Shown here: one piece after another, positions 1 through 20,060 of the stretch
Layout of the letters: each line of letters starts with the position of its first letter
Numbering within the stretch: the stretch's first letter is position 1
Assembly (NCBI GenBank): GCA_023055505.1
Contig: JALIRH010000007.1
Span: 16,288,273 to 16,352,272 of the forward strand
DNA: 64,000 nt
Direction: 5' to 3'
Origin: Callipepla californica brunnescens
Lineage: Eukaryota > Chordata > Aves > Galliformes > Odontophoridae
The notes under the pieces: generated by a model
What the model was told of the DNA's origin: nothing
The model's database searches: none
The model's input: the letters and a program-made list of their open reading frames with translations, nothing else
Position numbers and translations under genes: made by a program

Positions 1-2014
1 GAGCAGATCTGCACTAAATCTGCAGGGTATGTGAAAAAGTATATATTTTTAACAGAAACTGAAATGCCATATAGGTAAGACAAAGGACTGTTTTCACCAA
101 GGTCTAGTGCACAAAATAGCATAGAAGGAAAAAAGAAGCACACAAGTCTAAATAAGAGCAGCTTACTGATTCCTGTTTTCCATAATTAAATTGCTCTGCT
201 AGTTAAGTCACTTGAATAAATTCTTAAGGTAGTGACTAAGGGAACTGTCATTTCTACATTGTTGTAATGAGAATGAAAGTTCTAATTCCATCCAGACTGA
301 GCTTGAAATTGCAGTAGCTATCTCTCAAATAATACAATGTGCTAATTGACAAAGCTAATTATTATTCTTAGGAACAACCATTGTAAAAAAATGTGAGTTT
401 TAATAAGCGAGCTGGTGGAGATAATAAAGCTACCAGTAAGTGAACTGAACTTATATCTTTTTTAGTCCCAGCATTACCTTAGAAGAACTTTAGTGACTGC
501 AATTTCCTTTAGCACATTAAAGTCAAGTTACAAAGGACAGGTGTGACAGAGAAACAGACAGTGTCTTTCTCCAGTATTACCATAAGTGCAAACTCTAGGG
601 AAGGTGGTAGTTTTCTGGCACTGTGAGGAAGTCATAGGCATAAGCAATTTAGGAATTTCCTAGAATGCATTAATGATAACTTCCTCTTCAAACTGACAAA
701 GGTGCCAATGAGAAGTGCTCTGCAGGACAATTCCACTTTTATAAAGGGAATATGACTAGGAATGACATTTTAAATTAGGCTTATTAAAATTTATTTCCTT
801 CTGGGGAATTCACGAAAAGACCACTAAAATATAGCTAATATCCTTTTTCTCCAGGAAAAATCTTTCAGGATATATTACATGTTTCACTGTATTTTCTGCC
901 TTTCACCTCGTTGCATATTTTGCAGTGAGAAGGTATTTCTATGCCTTAATGATTCAAAAGAAAACATTTCAAAGTATTATTAAATATTATCATCAACTTG
1001 CTGGATTTAGCATTGAGAAAGCATTTTCTATAGTGCAAACTGATTTGGGAACATAGAAACTCAAAATATTAGAGCAGCAAACAGATACTACTGGTCTGAT
1101 CAAAACCTTGATATAAGTCTGATATTAACCTCATGTTCTACAACTGAGGAAAACCAATAAATACACTGGCCATAAACAGAAAGAATAAGAAACAATAATT
1201 TCATAGCACAGTTTTTCTTTTAATCCTAATTATGCTACTGACATCTGAATTGATATATATTAAAGACACAATAAGTATAAGAACTTTTTGTAGTCAGTGT
1301 TTCTAAAATGGTTTTCTTTCCTTTTCTGCAGTATGCGTATTTTAATACAGATTTATTTTTTTTTTTTAACCACAAACTCTTGCTTCATTCTCACCTCTAA
1401 AAATCTTCTCTTTTACACAGAGCACAATAAGGATCAAAACAATAAGAATGAAATCTTCATTAGTTTATTCTCGGGAAATAATATTCAGGTATCACGTACA
1501 AAAGTTACAAACCTCTTTTCAGACACTTCTGGGAAATAACAGAAGTAACAGTGTTTTGATGCATGAATATTCATTTGCATAACAATGTTTTAATAGGAGT
1601 AATTGATGATTTATGGAAACTTCCAATATACCTAAGCCCGGATAGGTAGCTGACTGTGATTCAGTAACTTGTAGGGAACCTGCTGTGGCAGGGGGGTTGG
1701 ACTCGATGATCTCTTGAGGTCCCTTCCAACCCCTATGATTCTATGAACTTAAGATTACTTCATGATGTCAAGTGCACTTTATGTGTCTCTAAACTAAATG
1801 CCAGGGACTGCAGTCTGAAAACTTCGAGCTCAAATACTGAAAAATCAAGGCTAGCTCTTTTTTCCAATATAGAAACGCAAAAAAAATCAAGTAAAGAGGG
1901 CAATAAATTGTAAATTTTAACCCAGTGTTCTGAAGGCACAGAAAAGGATCACATGTGAAATAAGTTATTAGAGAACTACTTAGAGAACTACAGAAGTACA
2001 GGAAATTTTCTTAC
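1..2014 (-). other. Intron downstream of the 2015-2188 exon (partial)
   Basis: AT-rich intron sequence with no supported coding exon. It contains one short CR1 3' end (1668-1746). A short plus-strand open frame at 1297-1539 has no recognisable domain and low-complexity composition, so it is taken as chance. Confidence 0.7.
1668..1746 (+). mobile_element. CR1 LINE, 3' terminal fragment
   Basis: The segment runs from TGTAGGGAACCTGCTGTGGC through GGTTGGACTCGATGATCTCT to the end ATGATTCTATGA. The closing ATTCTATG motif and the TCCAACCCC segment are the bird CR1 3' terminus. It is heavily 5'-truncated and inserted opposite to the host gene. It is nearly identical in reverse complement to 48321-48410. 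Confidence 0.88.
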
Positions 2015-2188
2015 CTCGGCAATTTGGTAAAGGGCTACTCCACTGCCCATTGCTTCGGCACTGTGCTCGTGAAGCACCTTGAAGTAAGTACCCAGTGTTG
2101 CAAGTAAAATTTACAACATCATTCAAATTAAACTCACTGCCATTAGTCATTCCATGAGCAGGATTCCCAGGATGTCCACATGTGATTG
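2015..2188 (-). CDS. CSMD3: CSMD3 exon: CCP domain (last exon in transcription order here)
   Basis: This 174-nt exon, phase 1 at both ends, encodes ITCGHPGNPAHGMTNGSEFN, then LNDVVNFTCNTGYLLQGASR and AQCRSNGQWSSPLPNCR. It is a full CCP with four cysteines, QW before the last one, and two sequons (NGS, NFT). The acceptor is TTTTCTTTTAACAG before CAATCACATG; the donor is CGAG before GTAAGAAAA. A 103-bp near-perfect tandem duplication starts about 70 nt upstream of the acceptor, in the region where the branch point would lie or just beyond it. The following exon is not in the window, so at least 2.0 kb of intron lies downstream. Confidence 0.95.
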
Positions 2189-10209
<8,021 letters not shown>

Positions 10210-10404
10210 CCTTACAGATTGGCCTTTCATTGCCTACACTCCAGGTTCCATTAGTCCTGCACTGTATGAGTCTTCGACCCAATAAATAATACCCAGGACT
10301 GCAGCTGAGCATGACTTGAGCTCCATACTCATTCAGTGACCCAGAAATCAGTCTCCAGACAACATGTTCTGAAACCAGAGTCTCTATGCTGGGACAAGTT
10401 ATAG
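10210..10404 (-). CDS. CSMD3: CSMD3 exon: CCP domain with a long first loop
   Basis: This 195-nt exon, phase 1 at both ends, encodes ITCPSIETLVSEHVVWRLIS, then GSLNEYGAQVMLSCSPGYYL and LGRRLIQCRTNGTWSVGNER before PICK. It is the longest CCP exon here because the loop between cysteines 1 and 2 is extended (SEHVVWRLISGSLNEYG). Four cysteines, the Trp before the last cysteine and an NGT sequon are present. The acceptor is CTTTTCGCAG before CTATAACT; the donor is AAGG before GTAAGGAA. A palindromic TA/CATA repeat lies about 45 nt into the downstream intron. The join gives CKVISCGG. Confidence 0.94.
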
Positions 10405-10637
10405 CTGCGAAAAGAGGACACTTAAATATTAGGATTCTGCCACTAAATTTTTTTCACAGAAAATATGCCTTGCCATACTGGCAGAAGTCTTTCAACAAAA
10501 ACCTGAGGGTATCGTGCATTTCTGAAATACAAGTTCTAGGAAAAATAATGAATATTATACTGTGAACATTGTAAATAAGCAAAAAATGTATACAGTACAT
10601 ACATGTAATTTTTGCAAAGGCCCAAATGATTCTTTGC

Positions 10638-11187
10638 TGTCATGGTTTTATGATTTTTGTTATTAGCATTCCATATCATAACATGTAGTAGAGTGGGAGT
10701 TAAAGAGTTAATGCTCCAGCTCTGTGTATCATGAATAGCTCTGGGCATGCCTGTCTCAGAAGAGAAAAACTACATACCCCAGAGGACTTTGCATTGCTTT
10801 GCACTTTTCCACTTTCCTCTCAGAGGGAAAGATAAAAACTGTTTGCGTATCATGAAGCACAGGCTCCTCACTTTTGGATCCACACAGCAGCGGGTGCTCA
10901 CTGCTGTCTCACCTTCAGCATTTAGCGTAAGGCTTTTGGTTTTATCGGACACTCTCTTTTGCTCATTTTATTTGATTTGTTAGCTTCAATTCCAATTATA
11001 TTGTATTACATTGTTATTTTGCATTCTGATATCTTATTTAGTAAACTGGCTTTCCTCTTCTTGTTGTTTTGGTTTTTTTTAGGTCCATCTCCACTTTCCT
11101 TTTTCCTCTTTCCCCTTTCCTGGGGTGTAGGACCCCCTGCCCTGGTTGTCATGGAACTGGCCCGAACCAGCCCATGAAGAATTGACA
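10638..11187. mobile_element. Probable solo LTR of an avian endogenous retrovirus
   Basis: A roughly 550-bp segment beginning TGTCATGGTTTTATGATTTT and ending about GAAGAATTGACA, so it starts TG and ends CA. The first 230 bp match 48085-48320 at many points, including AGAGGGAAAGATAAAAACTG in both. No retroviral coding sequence lies next to it. I saw no convincing target-site duplication, so both boundaries are provisional. Orientation may be plus, given a TATA-like GATAAAAA. Confidence 0.6.
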
Positions 11188-12726
11188 TTTCTTTTTTCTA
11201 TCCACGCTACTCACTTTAGAAAAGCTCTACTATTGTCATAAAAGCTGTCAACGCAGTCAAAAGCTATTTACTGTAAAATCACATTCACTGGGTATTCAGG
11301 AAAACTATTACATTCCAGTTAGAACATTTTAAGAATAACATAGATAGACACATTTATAAGTTTTTCAAGAGATTTCAGTTCTGTGCCTTCTAGTATTCCA
11401 TATTATGTAGTATAATATAGTTAGTGTATGTAGGTAAGAAGTATATTTAGTGATTTTTTTATTAAGCTAATCATAGCTACCAACCATTTTCAAGATGATG
11501 CTCTACAATTCAAGACAAAGCACAGAATATTCAACATTAATGATATTAACTTAAACTATATAATGAGTATGAATATGTGATGAGTCTAGTTCAGGCAATT
11601 ACTGAAATATAAAGTGATCTAAAAAATCCAGTAGTAATCAAAAAACATAAACTTCCACTGCTTTTGAGAAAGTTCTTATAATAATATACTTGTTTTTTTA
11701 ATAGTTACTTTATCCATGGTACATTCTATCATATAGGGCTGGTGGCTTAGCATGTATATAAAGATGTGCAAGAACTAATGAAGGGGAAATAATCTAAAAG
11801 AAAACTCAAATGACTGATTAGAAGGTTATACTGACTTGATATTTTACTATGTATATTTCCTTTAGCATATATTAACAAAGGATTGCTAGTATACAATCAA
11901 ATTGAAATTTAATAATTCTTACTTTGACTTTACAAAAATATTCTGAATAAATACAATGTTACTCAGGTTGAAAGATGACTTCCTACTTGCTAATTTAAAG
12001 TAAATTTATGGTGGTAATAAACTGTTTCATAGCTACTCAAAGAGTATTATTCTTTATTAACCAAGAAGCAGTTGTTTCTTACTTATGGCTTAATATTAGA
12101 AGTCCATTAAAGTACTTAACACCTCAGAATGAAAATCATAAAAATCTGCCAGAAGACAAAAATTAACTAAAATATTTATTTAATACTCAGAAGAGTTTAA
12201 CATTTCTATTACTTCTTTCAGGTAACAGTTTTTCTAAGAAGCATGATTCCTTCAAAGATAAAAGGAACCTTCTGATTTAGCCTAATAGTTTAGTCTTAAC
12301 CATAGGGGATGTCTCAAGACACTTTAGAGATAAGAGGCTCAGCTATTTCAGCATTTGTAAATGAGTAATGTAGACTCTTCCTCTTGATCTTGTACCAAAG
12401 TAAGTATGCAAATTATTCTGCTCTTTAGTTTTAAATACACTTAGAATCTTGCTGCAAGCACACTTCATGAACTATCAGATTTTGATACACAATTGAAAAA
12501 TTTCTACTTGACAATTTTGCTGAGTATAGAATATACTTCTGTCTCCAGTTTGAGTTGATGTAATCAGCTAAAATTGTTGCTTAGAAATTTGATTTATTAT
12601 TTTTGCTGTCCTTCAGGAAACAAAGATTATTAAGAGATGCTTGTTTTAGTGCGCACAGTTTATGAGTAAATATGACACTTCACTCTCAGTCTCCATCTTG
12701 CAAATTAGAGGCTGGGCACTATTTTT

Positions 12727-12860
12727 CATAGAATGGTTTGTGTTGGAAGAGACCTTGAAGATCATCTAGTTACAACCCCCCTGCTAAAAGCAGGTACACC
12801 TTCCAACAAGTCATGTTGCTCAGAGGCCCATCCAACCTGGACATGAACATCAGGCAGGTG
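12727..12860 (-). mobile_element. CR1 LINE, 3' fragment
   Basis: Begins TCATAGAATGGTTTGTGTTG and contains GAGACCTTGAAGATCATCTA, the reverse complement of the CR1 3' end. It is 5'-truncated and diverged, and lies in the same orientation as the host gene. Confidence 0.82.
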
Positions 12861-14970
12861 TTAAATACATAAAATTGTATAAGGGATGATGTAAACTTCT
12901 TACAGATATGAATATGCACTCCCTGTTTTCTAAGTATTTTTTAATACAGAAATGTATGGATTATAGTGTTTTAAATAAAGTATAGGTTAGAAAACAAATT
13001 TGCAATTGAAATTATAATTAAGAGTACTCATTTTAATAATCTCCAGATACAGATAATTTTGAATCAGACGAAAAGCAGGGAAGTTATTCAATAATTTCAG
13101 GTATATTTTCTACTCAATACGTGGGTAAGATATCCACTAATCAGAATAGTCATTACCAGAACAGCACAACTGACTAAATACAGGATAACATGTTCTTTGC
13201 AACTACAACTTAAATATGGAAAAATTTGTTCAGTAATGTGCTCAGCTTTTAATCTGAACTCTTCATAATGATTAACTCATTATCATTTTCTTATTCTGGT
13301 CAACAAACACATTGAGCTACTGATAATTTCCTAGAATCTAAATACCACAACACTGCCTCTACTCTTCTACTGAGTTGGCCTCAAAAATAAGTATTTGCTT
13401 ATTTATGGTTTAAATTCATAAGTATTAGTAAAATAAGAAGTCTAGGCAAGCCCTGTACAAAAGAACCAACACATCTGAATTTTGCACTTCTACCTAGGTA
13501 CTTCTCTGTTTCCAGCTTACAATCTTCCTGATTTGGAAGACCTCATTTCTGTGATACATTCTGTAGAAAATAAGACATTAAAGAACTATATAAAAATAAC
13601 TTTCACTAATTAGTCACAGATGAAATCTAAGAATCATGCTGTTATGGACCATTTCTTCTTAATAATAAGATGATATTATCTCATTCAGAGGTGTGAAAGG
13701 AAATTTCATTTCTGTTTTTTTTTTCCTTTTTAACTTGCCACTGCAAGAATCAGAATCTGTATTTCCAGAGTTGCTGATGAAACACGATAGACAAATAAAA
13801 AAATCTCAAATTATTGTTCTTTTTTCATTTTAGAAAGACAGAAACTAATGATTTTCAAAGAAATTTATGTAAGAGTTACAAGTATATATAAATGATTATA
13901 TGTAAGACTGCATTTGTCAGCTGACTACGTCTACAATTTAAAATGTTTGTAATTACATACACATATTATTTCCTTTGTATTTGAGTACAAAGCAAATTAT
14001 ACTAGTTGCACTAAAATATATTAGAAGTATTTCATGTGGCAGAGTGTAAGGAAAGAAATGCAAGTACTGGTACTCATCTGTAGTTTGAGACTCAAGTTAC
14101 CTAATTTATTCAAATGGCTTAGCTATTTCTCCACTTTTTTGACAGAATGTTTTTTGGAACTGCATGTCACTCTTCCTTCACCAACATCAACACACTAATG
14201 TAAAGGCTTTAGAAGTCCTCCTTTCCAGAGGGTCCTGAAGTCATATCTTAAATTAGTATTTATATGGTCAGTCTCTAATGAGGGTACTGGCCAGACTTAA
14301 AATACTGCTTGAGAAAGGTGTCAAAGTGGTTGTACAGAGACTCAGGCTTTATATTATCAGAGAAATTTGCAAAACAAGCTGTACTGATTTCAGCCTTCAT
14401 TTTAATAGACCTGGGGACAAAATGAACTCATTTATTACTATTCACCTTTTGTGCTGTTTGCTGCTCATCAGTCTCAGATGTTTCTATCTCTGGAGATATG
14501 TATTTTATTTTTATTTATATAGATATATATATTTATCCTTATAGTACCACTACTTTAAAGAAAGGTTTTTACAAAGATTATCTAAGCTTTTTAGATCTTG
14601 CAATTAAGTAATCTTGAGTAACACACACATTCCCTTGAAGAGCAATCCAAGTTGAAAATACTGACCTTACAAATATCAGGATCACTAGTCTTTTCACTTC
14701 AGCATTTTTTACTTTACTAAGTAATGGGAATATTTTTTGAACTGAGTAAACTTTTAGAAAAAGAAAAAAATATTTTACAAATTATTGAACTCAGGATATA
14801 TAAATTTTAAGTTAAACTTCATAGTGTAGATAGCTATGCAAAACATTAGTAATTAAGCTCAGTTTCTAGAATAGTCACTATCTGGTAAGGTTCAATAGTT
14901 GCAAAAGCACTAGGTGTTGTTTTTGCACTGTCAAAACACTGTTATTAATTCAGTCAATTGTTTTTTTCTT

Positions 14971-15000
14971 TGTTGTTGTTGTTGTTGCTTTTTTTTTTAA
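14971..15000. repeat. GTT repeat followed by a T run
   Basis: Six or so GTT units followed by a run of T. Confidence 0.85.
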
Positions 15001-15419
15001 TCCAAGTTAATTTAACCAGCTTCTTTCCTCCAGAAAAAAATCTGTTGATACTTAAGCTGATTAATTACTCAAAGAACATACTTTGTGCCCTGTCAATTTT
15101 TATTTTTTTTTCTGAGAGAATAAAGTGTAGCTCTATATGTGAGACCACTGCTTTCCCTCTGTGCATGGCTCTGAATACAGAGCATGCTTGTGTGATCACA
15201 GGTGACTACAAATAATCTTTCTTACATGCTCAGTGGAACTGCTAATTTAGGCATTGTCCTTCAAAAAAGATTTATATCAAGTGGAGGTTGCCCAGAGAAT
15301 AGTAATGAGAATCACCATTCCAAAAACAATGAAGAAACAATGACAATGAATCACAGCAAGGCTGTTACAACTATAACAGATGTGTCTGAGTGTATTTGGT
15401 ATAGATATCTTAGTGTTGG

Positions 15420-15700
15420 AATGACTGGAGATACAGGTATGGTTTCTGCGGAAAGAGGCCAGGGGCTGCCCTTGCCAGACACGTGGACTGCCAGCTGGTT
15501 CTGCAAAGGATCCACCACAGGATACAGCTGAACCCATCAGCAAATCTGGTAGCACCTCTGGGAAATGATTTTTAAGAGAAGGAAAATAAATAAATAAACA
15601 AATAAAATAAGAAGATTGAGAAATAGCAGTGTGAAAAGAAATGTGAGAAAAGAAAGAAGACCATGACAGAACAAAGGTGGCATTCACTGTTTTGATCCAA
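15420..15700 (+). mobile_element. Probable avian LTR-like repeat fragment
   Basis: A GC-richer island: GAGGCCAGGGGCTGCCCTTG, then ACAGCTGAACCCATCAGCAA and GGTAGCACCTCTGGGAAATG, followed by A-rich sequence and AGAAATGTGAGAAAAGAAAG. I associate this order with the 5' part of a common avian LTR-like repeat whose 3' part resembles 57700-58279. This rests on recall, with no alignment. Confidence 0.42.
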
Positions 15701-16180
15701 TACAAAGACAGATTGAGGCAACTTGATACACATGAAATGCCATGTTATATAGCAAAGGAACCTGCTTTATACTTTTCTAGTTCTGACAGAAAATGAAAAT
15801 AAAGACAAAAAAACAAACAAACAGAAAAAAAAAAAAAACCTCATCCTGGTTAGTTAGTTGACTGCATTATCAGTGTATCAAAAACAGTTTCTATAACAGA
15901 TGGCTGTAATCTTACACAGTGAAGACAGAGATGAGAACATTAGCCATAACAAGATTTTAAGAAAGATTTTTTTGAAGATAATTTTTAATTATTTATTATT
16001 GTTGTTGCTATTATTAAACACATTTAATAGGTCACTTCTGCTACACACTGGATGACTGATTATATGTTACTGAATGAGCAGTTCAACAGACAGGTACACA
16101 TAAAATCTAAACTTCATCACAGAAGATACTTCTTGAATCTGTTTAAGGGAAATATGCTTGAGAAACACATGCCTACTTAC

Positions 16181-16366
16181 ATTTGCAGACAGGTGGCCTC
16201 CCTTTGTTGCTCCATAATCCATCTTCCTGACACACTGCTGTTGCTTGTTGACTAGATTCTAGCTTGAAGCCCTCATTACATTCATATATCAATCTACTGC
16301 CCAAAGTGAACTCATTACCTATAACTGAACCATTCCCAGGAGAATCAGGAATACCACAAGATACGG
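16181..16366 (-). CDS. CSMD3: CSMD3 exon: CCP domain
   Basis: This 186-nt exon, phase 1 at both ends, encodes VSCGIPDSPGNGSVIGNEFT, then LGSRLIYECNEGFKLESSQQ and ATAVCQEDGLWSNKGRPPVC before K. All four CCP cysteines are present, with Trp between the third and fourth, and one NGS sequon. The extra residues between the second and third cysteines (LESSQQATAV) recall the matching module of CSMD proteins. The acceptor is CTTTCTAG before CCGTATC; the donor is AAAT before GTAAGTAG, close to consensus. The join to the next exon is K-S-I-T-C, with Ser from T plus CT. Confidence 0.94.
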
Positions 16367-19300
16367 CTAGAAAGAAAGGCAATAAAAGAAAAGGAAATGA
16401 AAAGATAAAGGCATTTTCTCATACTGTATTTAATATTATCACCATACTGAAATAAGAAATATAGATTACTAATTTTCACATAACCCATTCACATCAACTA
16501 CTATGACTTTCTCATGTTTACATCATTCCAAAAATGTAAGAGTATTTGAAACTCTGGTAAGTATTTTGGAGTGTATTTCACATAGACAAACATTTTATAA
16601 TTCATTATTTTTGTTAATCCAATTATTCTATTGGCTGCTTAAACACTGGGAGCAATTTCAATATGGACTACAGACAGTAGGCATTATGATATTCTAAATT
16701 ATTTTAACTTCTGTTGCGCCTTCAGAATTTTTTTCAGACACCTAGTTATATTTTTAAGCTTACATTTAATTTGTTTTCCACTCAGTGAAGCTTGAGTAGC
16801 ATCTAGGTAGATTTTTTTTTTGCTTATTCAGCAAAAAATATTTTTAGATATACTTTTACAACAGTGTACTATGCTTCATTTGACAGTATCTCAACAATAT
16901 ACAATTCTAGTGTGGAATACAATTACAAAAAAAATTAAATTACAGTCACTCTCAGGAAAGGTCCCCAAGGCAGGATTATCTTTTGTGAAAAATCTCTGCT
17001 CCCTTGATTCTGATAATGAAAAGAAGAAAGTCAACCCTTTGTTACCCCTTATTTTTTTTTTTAACACTATGTGCCTTGTGGCACTTCTGAGGGGAAATCT
17101 GCAGTATTATTTGCTCTGAAAGGATATTTTCTGCAAAATGGCAACTTCTAGCTAATGAACATATCATACAATTGGAATTAATCTATTTAAAGTCATAAAA
17201 AAAGCGTGTGTACAGAATCATTACCTTCTTTGACTGTGGCACACAGTGTATTGCTCTTCCATAAATGCATTGAATAAAACACAGCTTTGAAGGTGTTTTT
17301 TTCCTAAATATTTATGAATAAAGGTAGTAGTTTTGCAAATTAAAATGTCTCTTACATATACAGTCAATCGTAAGAAGAAATTCAACATTTTAGCAATTAA
17401 AATTTCCTAACTGTAATTAGCTTCCTTTCTCCTGTTACTGTCTTTTTCTTTGTTTGTTTTTAAAAAAAATCACTATTTTTAAAGAAGAAATGACAGACTT
17501 TGTCGGAAATCTGTTAGAGGTGAAAATAAATATTAAAAAAGTAATTCAATTTTTCTACCCAGTTCAATGTAAATGATTAATTTCACTAAACATTGTCATG
17601 GTACCATAAACAAAGTCTAAAATTTGTTTTCAATATTCCAAAGTTGTCACATTTGATGCATTTAAATTAAATACAACACAGTGCTTTGCATATAATTATA
17701 ATGAAGAGAGGTAAGCATTATAAAATGATGAATGGTTAGTTCATTTCTCTTGTTTGCCTCCATCTGGAACCTGTCAAATTGCTAATAGAAATAGTACTGA
17801 AGGAACAAAACAAAATAAACTGCTTCCTTTGTAACACAGTTATCTTGGCACTTTTTGCATTCTAACATCACTGCTCTTCTCAAAATTGAGAAAATTTCTC
17901 CCTCAAGTGGTAAGACCTGACCCCACTGCCACTAGAAACAATAATAATCAGACAGAAAACAGAGAGAAATGTGATAAGTAAGGTGTTCTAGAATCCCCCA
18001 CTTTCCTCTTAATGAATCAGAGGAAGTGGAAAAGCAGAGGTGTAAAGTCAAGTCCTGCTGCTTCTGGGTGCAAGTCTTTCTATTAGCAGTTGTTCCCAAA
18101 AAGTTGACCATGGCTTCTCACAGCATTGATACATATAAAATAAGTGTGTTTTAATTCTCTATCCACTCCTTACTAATTTGATCTCTCACAACTAGAACAG
18201 ACTCTGAGCCTTAGTCAGGTAAACAGAATTATGTACACACAAAAGGTTTGTTTGCATGACAAACTAGCAGAAAGCTAAACTATCAATCCTTCTTACTACC
18301 TTATAACGTAACCATAACCATCTTAAACTAATTTCACTGTAAATCAAGCAGAATAGCTCCCAAAATTGCCTAGATTAGTTACAACAGTGCTTAGGTAGAT
18401 AGGGCTTGACTTTTTTTCTTTTTTCCCATTTTTTAGAGTTACTGGAGATACTCTTAGGTCTCCACAACAAGTCCAGTGAATAACACAGGAACTGGTGCCT
18501 TTTTTCTGGTAGCTGGAGAACAGGCAAAATACCTCTGGAACATCAAATGACTCTAAATTTCAATGTTTAAGCAAATTGATCAAAATTTTGGCTCACAAAG
18601 AGATGCTTACATTTAGTCTTAATCTTGAGTGGAATTTCATTCCCTACTTTCTACATCTTCTGGCCAAGCTGTAGGTCTCGTCAGCATTCCATGCTCTTTA
18701 CAGCAGCATCCCTGAACTTCCAGCTCCTATACCCAGCATCAGCTATTAAATCTAAATTGTGTTTTCAGTAAACCAAAAAGCAGCACATGTCCTTGAACAA
18801 ACCTCACACATCCAACACATAGATTATTCCACAATTTGATGACCTTCAGAAAGGTCAAATAGCATAACATGCTAATACCAGACTTCCTGGAGTCTAGAAA
18901 CACAGACACACAAATACTGCTGGTAGCACTCTGGAAATCTGAGCCATTTTCTGGCGTGGTATTAGTGAAGCCCCATGGCCTACCCAGGCATAAAAATCTG
19001 ACAAATCATTCTTTATAAAAAAATGTCATCTGTACGCCTTCAAGTTCTCCAGTTTTAGCCACTCTAAACAGAATAACAAATATATCAAGTGTCAAGTGAA
19101 AAATAAAGCTGATGCTGCCTTTAGAAATAGCAGAATTATTCTTGCTAGGGTGCTTGCTGGAAACAGAAATATCTTTCTTGAAGGAGACATAAAGCATTTC
19201 TGTTAACATACTACAAACTGAAAACTAATTTTAATTAAAGATGTTCTGACAAGCCTTAAGTATGGATGTTACAGCCGTCTGCTTTAATAAAAAAAAAAAA

Positions 19301-19871
19301 AGAAGAAGAGATCTACAAGCAGGCACAATTGAAAACATTTTTTGAACAGGCAATGTAAGTATGATATGGATAGAATTTTCATCCTTCCTCCTCTCCCCCA
19401 CATTCTTGATCTTATTTGACCTGCAATTCCTTAACCCTCTATAGTTGTTCACTGAATAATCTGTGAAACAGTATTTGTAAAAACATAAAACAAAAACAAA
19501 AAACAACCAACCAACCAAAGAAACAAGATACAAAAAACAGAAGTTACAAATTAAACACACTGTGAGATAAAGTAATTTTCTGAAATAAAACCAATGCCTG
19601 AAAACTGAATCATCAATCAAAATGTTCTGTTATACAACAATATGATGAGGATTAAAAATGAATTTTTCATTAAGCCTGGATCTGATTCCACTGATCTGAT
19701 TGTTACTATTTCAATTCTGCAAAGAATGAAAGATGATACGTACTTGGATAAACTCCTGATGTCAATGCGTCTTTTGACATACAGTAGTTTTTATAATGCT
19801 GATTATTGTTTTGTAAAATATTACTTGCAATTAAATTATACAAGCATGCTCAACAAGGAAACATATCTTAC
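16367..19871 (-). other. Intron (3505 bp)
   Basis: AT-rich intron with no recognised repeat or exon beyond A/T runs. A 129-codon minus-strand open frame at 19231-19620 is low complexity and hydrophobic, and matches nothing I recognise. Confidence 0.75.
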
Positions 19872-20060
19872 CTCGGCAGATTGGCACAGGAGAATCCCAC
19901 TGATACATGCCATTTTGCTGACGCCTACACGTCGCATTATTCTGACCAATCATTCTATACCCAGGTTTGCAATAATAATGAACTTTACTTCCAGCAGGAC
20001 CACCTGTTTTATTTACAATTCCACCATTCCTCAAAGTAGGGTTTAGGCTGCAATAGGGAG
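19872..20060 (-). CDS. CSMD3: CSMD3 exon: CCP domain, first of the tandem run
   Basis: This 189-nt exon, phase 1 at both ends, encodes PYCSLNPTLRNGGIVNKTGG, then PAGSKVHYYCKPGYRMIGQN and NATCRRQQNGMYQWDSPVPI before the final CR. Four cysteines and the QW before the last cysteine give a complete CCP. Two N-glycosylation sequons are present (NKT, NAT). Two acceptor AGs are possible; TTTAG before CTCCCTATTGC is chosen because it retains the first CCP cysteine and the APYC join after the CUB domain. The inner TTGCAG would remove that cysteine and break the fold. The donor is CGAG before GTAAGAT. The intron upstream is 8.7 kb. Confidence 0.94.

Larger units (their letters stand above)
10405..16180 (-). 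other. Intron (5776 bp)
   Basis: Contains an LTR-like repeat (10638-11187), a CR1 3' fragment (12727-12860), a GTT run (14971-14988) and an LTR-like/avian repeat fragment (about 15420-15700). The rest is unremarkable AT-rich sequence. Confidence 0.8.

Noticed and set aside
11006..11188. Short lysine-rich minus-strand open frame
   Set aside because: It lies within the LTR-like repeat and has no domain.
15277..15705. 142-codon minus-strand open frame
   Set aside because: Overlaps a repeat-like, partly GC-rich segment read in reverse, and the composition is mixed. No domain recognised.
19231..19620. 129-codon minus-strand open frame with hydrophobic stretches
   Set aside because: Hydrophobic runs come from A/T-rich homopolymers in reverse; no family match and no splice context.
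19642..20046. 134-codon plus-strand open frame
   Set aside because: It runs antisense over the CCP exon 19872-20060 and has no domain of its own; the minus-strand reading has four CCP cysteines and proper splice sites.
20043..20049. Alternative acceptor (TTGCAG before CCTAAACC) for exon 19872-20060
   Set aside because: Using it would remove the first CCP cysteine and change the frame relation; the upstream TTTAG keeps both.
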